NCBI GenBank assembly: GCA_016839545.1
Contig: JAEOUB010000424.1
Coordinates: 1 to 5,315, forward strand
Source of the DNA: Candidatus Kariarchaeota archaeon
GTDB lineage: Archaea > Asgardarchaeota > Heimdallarchaeia > Heimdallarchaeales > Kariarchaeaceae
Direction of reading: 5' to 3'
DNA length: 5,315 bases
The notes under the pieces were generated by a model, which saw only the letters and a list, made by a program, of their open reading frames with translations, searched no databases and was not told the origin of the DNA. Shown one piece after another: positions 1 through 4,105 of the stretch. A program made the translations under genes and the position numbers. Position 1 is the stretch's first letter. Each line of letters begins with the position of its first letter.

Positions 1-549
1 GATGCCACTGAGTTCGAGCTTCCTGAGGATAGAGTCAAGCGATACATAAAGAAACTCAAAATCAGCAAGGATCTGGCTGAGCAACTTGCCATCCATCCCC
101 AGAATGATCTCTTTGAAGAGATTGTAAAGGAGTACAAAGTAGATGCAACACTAGTAGCTTCGACTCTCCTGTCTACATTGGTGAACCTGAGAAGGGATGG
201 CGTCGATGTTGAAAATATCACACAGAGACATCTTCATGACATCTTCTCAAAAGTCGGTTCTGATGAGATTTCGAAAGATGCTGTCGAGCTTGTTCTCCGA
301 GCAGTCGCCGAAAACCCAGAGAGACCTCTCTCTGAAATGATATCCGAATTGGGAGTTGAAAAGATGGATGAATCTGCAATAGAGGAGGTTATCCAGGGAA
401 TTGTGGATCAAAATCTTGAGCTTGTCAAGGAAAGGGGTATGGGTGCGATGGGATCTATAATGAGGTTTGCAATGGAGGAGCTTGAAGGTAAAGCAGAAGG
501 TAAGACTGTCTCTGCCATTGTAAGAAAACTGATACAGAATGTCAAGTAA
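1..549 (+). CDS. gatE: Glu-tRNA(Gln) amidotransferase subunit E, C-terminal part (5' truncated by window edge)
   Basis: The reading frame is open from base 1 and gives 182 residues, roughly the last third of a protein that is usually about 620 residues. GatE works with the asparaginase-like GatD to convert Glu-tRNA(Gln) to Gln-tRNA(Gln) in the archaeal cytoplasm; GatE carries the kinase/tRNA-binding part. The visible part is the helical GatB/YqeY-type tail that contacts tRNA. Its hallmark lies near the end (about residues 148-176): an R-G-M-G-A-M-G stretch, then M-R-F-A-M-E-E-L, then a G-K-A-E-G-K-T-V motif and a final helix ending at a TAA stop. The family also includes bacterial GatB and YqeY, but the archaeal setting favours GatE. 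An internal GTG at 178 is not the real start, because the upstream frame encodes the matching helical domain. Neither gatD nor the GatE catalytic domain is in view. Confidence 0.88.
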   Translation, partial: DATEFELPEDRVKRYIKKLKISKDLAEQLAIHPQNDLFEEIVKEYKVDATLVASTLLSTLVNLRRDGVDVENITQRHLHDIFSKVGSDEISKDAVELVLRAVAENPERPLSEMISELGVEKMDESAIEEVIQGIVDQNLELVKERGMGAMGSIMRFAMEELEGKAEGKTVSAIVRKLIQNVK

Positions 550-668
550 GAAAGCTTCACAAATACCCGTTAGAATGGATGTCAAACAGGATTGAGAAAA
601 TACTACGAAATTTGCAAGAGAGAGGAAGCTATTTTTAACCGATAGATATTAGAGAAGTTCGAGATACC
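550..668. other. Intergenic region between gatE and the GTPase gene
   Basis: This 119-nt gap has no plausible gene. It holds a T5 tract at 632-636 that could help end gatE transcription and that overlaps the TATA-like element proposed for the GTPase. An AGCTTC at 553-558 is the reverse complement of GAAGCT at 625-630, but the arms are too far apart to call a hairpin. Confidence 0.6.
629..638 (+). promoter_or_regulatory. Putative archaeal TATA box for the GTPase gene
   Basis: The sequence ctatttttaa is centred about 34-36 nt before the GTG start at 669. With the usual TATA-to-start distance of about 25 nt, transcription would begin near 659, leaving a leader of about 10 nt. It is read from sequence only and is weaker than the boxes at 2011 and 4077. 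Confidence 0.4.
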
Positions 669-1250
669 GTGTCGATAGGACGCTCGAAAATTTTCAAGAT
701 CGTATTACTCGGACAGGGAGGTGTAGGTAAGACTAGCCTCCGTCATCAGTACCTTGGAGAAGGGTTCAAAGAAGGATACGCAATGACAATCGGAGCTGAT
801 TTTGCCGCAAAAAGAACAGATGTTGATGGTGAAACTATCACAGCTCAAATCTGGGATCTTGCAGGACAGGAGCGCTTTGAGGCAGTACGTTCTGTCTATT
901 ATCGGGGATGTACAGGAGCATTACTTGTTTTTGATATCACACGACCCGATACCTATCAAGTCATTCCAAACTGGCTAGGAGAACTGATCAGCAATAACAA
1001 TGATCGAATTGTTCCACTTATTCTCATTGGAAACAAATCTGACCTGCGTGATAGCTCAGAAGATCCTGTTGCCAGAAGCGATGCTGAGGAATATGCCAAA
1101 TCACTTGCGGAGTGGAGCGGTTTTGAGGTTCCCTACGTTGAAACATCAGCACTCAGTGGTGTTAATGTTGAGGATGCGTTCACTACACTTCTACGAAATG
1201 TCAACTCCTATGTCGAAGAGGCAGAAAGAAAGAGACGAGAAGGTCAATAA
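669..1250 (+). CDS. Rab/Ras-superfamily small GTPase (eukaryote-like)
   Basis: This 193-residue protein is a single complete GTPase domain, binding and hydrolysing GTP as a molecular switch. The P-loop is G15-Q-G-G-V-G-K21-T22. Switch I has T40 in a T-I-G-A-D-F context very like Rab proteins. G3 is W62-D-L-A-G-Q67-E-R-F, with the catalytic-type Gln as in Ras/Rab. G4 is N122-K-S-D125 and G5 is E158-T-S-A-L. The tail (residues 180-193) is charged and has no cysteine, so Rab/Ras-style C-terminal prenylation is not possible; the only Cys is C81. Start: an upstream in-frame stop at 636 leaves GTG 669 as the first usable codon, and it places the first beta strand normally. No strong Shine-Dalgarno is seen. 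Such GTPases are abundant in Asgard archaea; the partner and process are unknown. Ran/Rab-like versus other Ras subfamilies cannot be settled by eye. Confidence 0.93.
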   Translation: MSIGRSKIFKIVLLGQGGVGKTSLRHQYLGEGFKEGYAMTIGADFAAKRTDVDGETITAQIWDLAGQERFEAVRSVYYRGCTGALLVFDITRPDTYQVIPNWLGELISNNNDRIVPLILIGNKSDLRDSSEDPVARSDAEEYAKSLAEWSGFEVPYVETSALSGVNVEDAFTTLLRNVNSYVEEAERKRREGQ

Positions 1251-1272
1251 TTGACAAATAATATTCAAAAGG

Positions 1273-1293
1273 CAGGATGTTCCTGACAACATC
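1273..1293 (+). other. Two overlapping, mutually exclusive short inverted repeats
   Basis: CAGGA (1273-1277) pairs with TCCTG (1281-1285) across a 3-nt loop. GATGTT (1276-1281) pairs perfectly with AACATC (1288-1293) across a 6-nt loop. The two stems share bases, so only one can form at a time. They lie 26-43 nt after the GTPase stop and could be a 3'-end structure or chance. Confidence 0.3.
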
Positions 1294-1373
1294 AACCAAT
1301 TGCAATTCCAAACTGTTTTGTGAATGATAATCAAAAGAGCGCAATTTTTGGACATAGGCAGGTATATAGCCAC

Positions 1374-1382
1374 TTTTATTAA
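1374..1382 (+). promoter_or_regulatory. Putative TATA box for the winged-helix gene
   Basis: The sequence ttttattaa is centred about 32 nt before the ATG at 1410, which would give a leader of roughly 5-7 nt. A second candidate, tatata at 1363-1368, would give a leader of about 19 nt. No Shine-Dalgarno precedes the ATG, which favours a near-leaderless mRNA. Confidence 0.4.
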
Positions 1383-1409
1383 TGACATCCACATTAACTT
1401 ATATGCGAA

Positions 1410-1898
1410 ATGGCAAAGAGTTCCGTAATTACCCTGCCCAACGGTACCACAATTGAGGTAAGTCCTGACCTCACTCCGGATCAAATTACAGCAATGATCA
1501 CGGCATTGACGGCAAACCCTGGAGCACCGGTACCCATGGCAGAAAATCCAACTGAGGGCGGAGAAGTGTATCTCAGTGAGAGGACCCTGGATGATATCTG
1601 GAATTCCTCGAAGAAAGAGAGGGTGGCTCTATTCTTGAGAAATTTTGTATCAGATAACTTCTGGTTCCAAGCTACAGATATCATGGATCAGCAGTTGCAA
1701 GAGTTCTCCAAGATTGTCCTTGGTGAAACATCGGCAATCGGTACATATCTTGCACGTCTTTTTGAAGGCGCATATCTTGACAAGCGGAAGACACCTAATG
1801 GTCGTACTGTCCACTACAGGATCACTGCAAAGCTTCAGGAAGAGTATCCCCTGGTGACTACACATGAAATCAAGCAGTTAGTTATACAAAAAATCTAA
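1410..1898 (+). CDS. Uncharacterised protein with probable winged helix-turn-helix domain
   Basis: I do not recognise this 162-residue protein as a named family. Residues 6-19 look like a beta hairpin (V-I-T-L-P-N-G-T-T-I-E-V), followed by a short helix (22-34) and a Pro/Gly/Glu-rich linker (36-53). From about residue 66 the pattern fits a winged helix: helix 1 about 67-81, helix 2 about 87-99, a long third helix about 107-125, then a T-P-N-G-R turn and an R-T-V-H-Y-R-I-T strand (131-139) typical of the wing. The tail (about 140-162) is helical. It could bind DNA as a transcription regulator, or use the fold for protein contacts; sequence alone does not decide. No membrane segment or signal peptide is visible, and there are no cysteines. 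It follows the GTPase gene in the same direction after 159 nt and probably has its own promoter. ATG 1410 is the only sensible start and is close behind a TATA-like element. Confidence 0.8.
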   Translation: MAKSSVITLPNGTTIEVSPDLTPDQITAMITALTANPGAPVPMAENPTEGGEVYLSERTLDDIWNSSKKERVALFLRNFVSDNFWFQATDIMDQQLQEFSKIVLGETSAIGTYLARLFEGAYLDKRKTPNGRTVHYRITAKLQEEYPLVTTHEIKQLVIQKI

Positions 1899-1915
1899 AA
1901 GACATCCAAATGCAA

Positions 1916-1924
1916 TTTATTTTT
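1916..1924 (+). terminator. Putative T-rich archaeal terminator
   Basis: The tract tttattttt begins 18 nt after the winged-helix gene's stop codon. Archaeal RNA polymerase often terminates at such T-rich runs without a strong hairpin. A second T5 at 1992-1996 could act as backup. Confidence 0.45.
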
Positions 1925-2010
1925 AGAAAAGTAGAGAAAAATTCAATAATCTAGTCTCTCGAAAATACAATCGCAATAAAAATTACACTTCTTTTTGGAA
2001 AGTAACAAGA

Positions 2011-2020
2011 TATAAATATA
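2011..2020 (+). promoter_or_regulatory. Strong TATA box for the 57-residue gene
   Basis: The sequence tataaatata is the closest match to an archaeal TATA box in the window and is preceded by a purine-rich acaaga that could serve as a BRE. Its centre is about 27 nt before the ATG at 2042, so transcription should start at or within a few bases of the ATG, giving a leaderless mRNA. This is the main non-coding support for the small gene downstream. Confidence 0.65.
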
Positions 2021-2041
2021 TCTCAGCATTAACTTGTTCAG

Positions 2042-2215
2042 ATGGTTTACATTAGGAAGATCGAAAGATCGTGGAAAACCTCTACCGGGGAAAAGAAGAC
2101 TAGAGTCTATTACTATAGATATCAGTCAAAGAGGATAGGGAAGCAAGTAATTAGCGAGTGTCTAGGACCCGCCACCGAGCAAGATTATTTGCAAGCCCAC
2201 CAAGAGATTTCCTAA
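2042..2215 (+). CDS. Small basic protein of 57 residues, unknown function
   Basis: ATG 2042 opens a frame of 57 codons ending in TAA at 2213-2215. The protein is rich in Lys, Arg and Tyr: an N-terminal M-V-Y-I-R-K-I stretch, a polar turn (T-G-E-K-K-T), a Y-Y-Y-R-Y strand (23-27), then R-I-G-K-Q-V-I and C-L-G-P (40-43). This strand/turn/strand pattern ending in Leu-Gly resembles the short N-terminal segment of some IS4/IS1634-type transposases and Arm-type DNA-binding modules, and similar free-standing archaeal proteins; this is a resemblance by eye, not a family assignment. No catalytic transposase part follows. A near-ideal TATA box sits at leaderless distance. Its stop codon overlaps the stop of the convergent beta-grasp gene by sharing bases 2213-2214. 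Nucleic-acid binding is a reasonable guess from charge. Confidence 0.68.
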   Translation: MVYIRKIERSWKTSTGEKKTRVYYYRYQSKRIGKQVISECLGPATEQDYLQAHQEIS

Positions 2216-2487
2216 CCCCCATGTAGAATCGGTACAATTCGGACATGAATGTCCTGGTCTATTGTACTTGTAAGTAGACCAAGGCTGACAAGTTCCGTCT
2301 TGCCCGCGAAAGCAAGAAGACCTGGTTTAAGTCCACCCTTGTTGAGGAGAAGGCTTTCCAACTCGGTGTTCTCGATAAGCATGCGGATAGCTTGCAAAAT
2401 TGAAACATTCTCAAATTGCCCATGTAACTCACCCGCCATAGATTTTGGTCTGATACTGGGGTGAACTTGGAGGATCAGCTGTACCAC
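2212..2487 (-). CDS. Ubiquitin-like beta-grasp protein with C-terminal Gly-Gly (MoaD/ThiS/Urm1/SAMP type)
   Basis: This 91-residue protein has the layout of the MoaD/ThiS superfamily. A first strand (V-Q-L-I-L-Q-V, 2-8) is followed by a second strand near 20-27, a central helix preceded by V-S-I-L-Q-A-I (28-39), and a G-G-L-K-P-G-L-L-A-F segment (51-60) matching the family's 'L-R-P-G-x-L-V' region. Then comes a hydrophobic L-V-S-L-G-L-L turn and a last strand V-R-I-V-P-I-L (82-88) leading into a free H-G-G end. Family members are adenylated by an E1-like enzyme at the terminal glycine. They then carry sulfur (molybdopterin, thiamin, tRNA thiolation) or are attached to lysines (SAMPs, Urm1). 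Which applies is unknown. GTG 2487 is the start: a TGA lies two codons upstream. A GAGG-containing SD-like stretch lies about 12 nt before it. The usual Asn-Gly after the L-x-P-G strand is replaced by Ala-Gly. Unusually for MoaD, no moaE or other cofactor gene is adjacent. Confidence 0.8.
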   Translation of the reverse strand: MVQLILQVHPSIRPKSMAGELHGQFENVSILQAIRMLIENTELESLLLNKGGLKPGLLAFAGKTELVSLGLLTSTIDQDIHVRIVPILHGG

Positions 2488-2603
2488 AAATCACAGTTTC
2501 CTCTTGTTATGATTAATGTATTGATCTCTCCTCTTTCCTTAGAGGTTGATATACAGTAGGGGCAATTCACTTAAATTAGTGCCAATTAAGATGATCATGG
2601 CAA
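2488..2603. promoter_or_regulatory. Divergent promoter region between the beta-grasp and PAC2 genes
   Basis: These 116 nt must drive both genes outward. On the plus strand, ttaaatta (2571-2578) is centred about 29 nt before ATG 2604. On the minus strand, a weaker aatacatta-like element around 2514-2522 sits about 31 nt before GTG 2487. Between them is a pyrimidine run (2525-2540) and an inverted repeat, CCTCT (2530-2534) with AGAGG (2541-2545) around a 6-nt centre. This repeat could be an operator; that is inference. Confidence 0.4.
2571..2578 (+). promoter_or_regulatory. Putative TATA box for the PAC2-family gene
   Basis: The sequence ttaaatta is centred about 29 nt upstream of ATG 2604, implying a leader of only a few nucleotides. 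No Shine-Dalgarno lies before the ATG, which fits. Confidence 0.45.
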
Positions 2604-3377
2604 ATGTCGGATTCTACAGCTCGATCTGGTTACGGTTCATCAAATATTGAATTTGTCATAAAAGACGATTACAAAGACTCACTCTCAGGTTGTACCCTGG
2701 TTACTGGGTTCTATGGTATCGGAAAAGTGGGGTTCATCAGTGTGAATCACATGGTCGAGAAGCTTGGAGCTATCAGAATTGGTGCAGTACTCACCGATTT
2801 CTTACCTCCTTTTCTCAGTGTCAAAGAAAACAGGCTAGTCCTTCCATTCGAGATCTACAAACATGAGGACATAATTTTTCTGTCTGCATTCTTTGAGCCT
2901 TACAAATATGAGCATCGCTCATTTGCTCATGCATTAATTCAGTGGGCCAAGCGGAATCAGATGAGCCATGCAATCCTCATTGGAGGATTGGACTCCCGTC
3001 TCAAGGCAGATGATGAAGTGATAGCAAAGGGAGTATATTCCTCTGTCTTCATGAAAAAATTCAATCAGACTCCTGTACCAATGATGGACGAGGGTCTCTT
3101 TATCACGGGTCCCATGGCTCTTGTTCTAATGTATGCCGAATTGCAAGATTTTCCAGCAATGGGTATTATGCCCTATGCTGAAAGATCACGCCCCGACCCT
3201 ATCGCCGCATCCCATGCTGTTGAGCTTGTCAATGACTTGCTGCAGACAGATATTGGAGTCGATGAATTGGTCAGAGAGGCAGAGTCAATCGAGACAGAAC
3301 TGCAGGCAATGGAAGGTATGCTTGAGGAAGAGACTCAAGATGAGAATACCAACCGAGATGCAGGTATGTTCATGTGA
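2604..3377 (+). CDS. PAC2-family protein (archaeal proteasome assembly chaperone-like)
   Basis: This 257-residue protein matches the PAC2 family (COG2047-like), which includes the eukaryotic proteasome assembly chaperone PAC2 and archaeal PbaA/PbaB-type proteins. Visible hallmarks are the N-terminal glycine-rich strand-turn T-G-F-Y-G-I-G-K-V-G (34-43), the central I-L-I-G-G-L-D (124-130), the I-T-G-P-M-A-L strand-helix (167-173), and Y-A-E-R-S-R-P-D-P-I-A-A (191-202). A charged helix (about 218-242) predicted to coil follows, then an acidic polar tail. In PbaA the C-terminal HbYX tail docks on the proteasome alpha ring; here the last residues are M-F-M, hydrophobic-Phe-any, a close variant. 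Role in 20S assembly or proteasome binding is inferred. ATG 2604 is the first in-frame start. ATGs at 2591 and 2597 are in another frame that stops after about 20 codons. The gene ends directly against the convergent phosphatase gene. Confidence 0.87.
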   Translation: MSDSTARSGYGSSNIEFVIKDDYKDSLSGCTLVTGFYGIGKVGFISVNHMVEKLGAIRIGAVLTDFLPPFLSVKENRLVLPFEIYKHEDIIFLSAFFEPYKYEHRSFAHALIQWAKRNQMSHAILIGGLDSRLKADDEVIAKGVYSSVFMKKFNQTPVPMMDEGLFITGPMALVLMYAELQDFPAMGIMPYAERSRPDPIAASHAVELVNDLLQTDIGVDELVREAESIETELQAMEGMLEEETQDENTNRDAGMFM

Positions 3378-3977
3378 TTAATCGATAATATGATCTGAAA
3401 ATCGCTCAAGTTTCCACGACCCATTGGATCGTTCAAGAACACCATATTCACAATTCAGCCACTTCGCAGAACTCACTTTCAGATAATGCTGGGCAATCGA
3501 TCTCAAAACGCCTCCATGCGTGAAAACCAGAACTGTGCTCAAGTCCTCCTCTGCCATCTCAGAAACGATATCTTCGAATACTGAATGGGTTCGATCCAGG
3601 AAAGCAGATACAAGTTCAGCTCCGAATTTCCCCATTAATGCATCTGATTGGAATTCTACGTGTTCACGAACTGAAGGATGCTCTGCTGGAAAGTCACTGT
3701 AGGGTTGCCCCTGAAGAGTACCAAAGTGAATTTCAGACAACCTGGGATCGGTTTTGATGAGTTCACTGGATTCTGATAACCCTGTTGCAAGGAAACCCGT
3801 TTCTCGGGCCCTTGACAGATCCGACATGTACACACGGTCGAATCGATCAGGGAGAAATCCGTTAAGTGTCCGAGCTTGCTCTTTACCCAATTCAGTAAGA
3901 GGCGAGTCTAAAGTACCCTGGATGGTGCGAGTTAGATTTGCTTCAGATTGACCATGTCGTACCAGGTAGATCCTCAC
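3378..3977 (-). CDS. Histidine phosphatase superfamily protein (phosphoglycerate mutase-like)
   Basis: This 199-residue protein is full length for branch 1 of the histidine phosphatase family. The catalytic core is intact. R7-H8-G9 carries the phosphorylated His, followed by Q-S-E-A-N and a G-T-L-D-S-P-L-T-E-L-G segment. S52-D-L-S-R-A-R58-E-T gives the phosphate-pocket Arg, R-L-S-E82-I-H-F-G gives the probable acid Glu, and T-H154-G-G is the second catalytic His. The substrate cannot be read from sequence: sugar phosphates, phosphoglycerate, cofactor precursors or phosphoproteins are all possible. A true mutase is less likely than a phosphatase because the Q-G-Q-P-Y insert region is short. 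Start: GTG 3977 is chosen because the in-frame upstream codons reach a TGA at 3992-3990 and the R-H-G motif sits at the usual distance from the N-terminus. A GAGGT Shine-Dalgarno-like stretch (about 3986-3990) lies 9 nt ahead. It shares no intergenic base with the PAC2 gene. Confidence 0.92.
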   Translation of the reverse strand: MRIYLVRHGQSEANLTRTIQGTLDSPLTELGKEQARTLNGFLPDRFDRVYMSDLSRARETGFLATGLSESSELIKTDPRLSEIHFGTLQGQPYSDFPAEHPSVREHVEFQSDALMGKFGAELVSAFLDRTHSVFEDIVSEMAEEDLSTVLVFTHGGVLRSIAQHYLKVSSAKWLNCEYGVLERSNGSWKLERFSDHIID

Positions 3978-4042
3978 ATACTGAGGACCTCATCAATCGT
4001 TCAAAAATACTAAGATTAGTCAATTGTTTCGAATATTGAGTT

Positions 4043-4059
4043 ATCACCATCTTGGTGGT
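4043..4059 (+). repeat. Short inverted repeat (hairpin or operator) upstream of the VKOR gene
   Basis: CACCA (4045-4049) and TGGTG (4053-4057) flank a TCT centre, and pairing extends outward by a T-G wobble and an A-T pair. It lies about 18 nt upstream of the proposed VKOR TATA box, outside the mRNA, so an operator is more plausible than an RNA structure. Confidence 0.35.
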
Positions 4060-4076
4060 GTGTGAGGATACTGCAC

Positions 4077-4084
4077 AATAAATA
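4077..4084 (+). promoter_or_regulatory. TATA box for the VKOR gene
   Basis: The sequence aataaata is centred about 26 nt before ATG 4106. At the usual spacing transcription would start at the ATG itself, giving a leaderless mRNA. No Shine-Dalgarno is present. Confidence 0.55.
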
Positions 4085-4105
4085 CTGAAAGTTACTTCGG
4101 TACTC

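Larger units (their letters stand above)
1251..1409. other. Intergenic region between the GTPase and winged-helix genes
   Basis: This 159-nt gap has no convincing gene on either strand; minus-strand open frames here show no recognisable protein features. It contains a pair of overlapping inverted repeats (1273-1293), a T5 tract at 1345-1349 that could terminate the GTPase transcript, and TATA-like elements at 1363-1368 and 1374-1381. Confidence 0.55.
1899..2041. other. A/T-rich intergenic region before the 57-residue gene
   Basis: This 143-nt stretch is markedly richer in A/T than the genes around it. It carries T-rich tracts at 1916-1924 and 1992-1996, plausible stop points for the upstream transcript, and ends with the strong TATA box at 2011-2020. 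I see no gene in it. Confidence 0.6.
3978..4105. promoter_or_regulatory. Divergent promoter region between the phosphatase and VKOR genes
   Basis: These 128 nt separate two outward-facing genes. The VKOR side has a clear TATA-like box at 4077-4084. The phosphatase side has a weaker minus-strand gtatttttga at about 4001-4010, centred about 29 nt before GTG 3977. A transcript from that box would barely include the GAGGT motif, so leaderless and SD-led starts cannot both be right. A short palindrome, TGAGG/CCTCA, lies at 3982-3992, and a hairpin-forming repeat at 4043-4059. Confidence 0.45.

Noticed and set aside
247..585. Minus-strand open frame of 112 codons over the gatE end
   Set aside because: It lies opposite the clearly conserved GatE tail and has a Cys/His/Phe-rich composition typical of an antisense shadow.
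1000..1254. Plus-strand frame overlapping the GTPase gene
   Set aside because: It covers the G4/G5 region of an unmistakable GTPase in another frame and has no features of its own.
1191..1484. Minus-strand frames (to 1392 and 1484) across the GTPase/winged-helix gap
   Set aside because: They overlap both coding genes and the promoter elements, and the Cys/Leu-rich translations show no domain pattern.
2059..2070. GATC-GAAA-GATC mini-hairpin
   Set aside because: A 4-bp stem within a coding region is too short to support as a functional element.
2042..2215. Remnant of an insertion sequence
   Set aside because: The small protein resembles a transposase N-terminal module, but there are no terminal inverted repeats, no target-site duplication and no catalytic remnant, and it has a good promoter of its own.
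2249..2464. Plus-strand 71-codon frame opposite the beta-grasp gene
   Set aside because: It is Ser/Arg/Pro-rich low-quality sequence; the minus-strand frame has a full family pattern and a Gly-Gly end.
2212..2487. Toxin-antitoxin pair with the 57-residue gene
   Set aside because: The genes are convergent rather than an operon, and the beta-grasp protein fits the MoaD/ThiS pattern better than any toxin or antitoxin family.
2591..2653. Short plus-strand frame starting at ATG 2591/2597
   Set aside because: It stops after about 20 codons and overlaps the start of the PAC2 gene in another frame. A leader peptide cannot be excluded, but nothing supports it.
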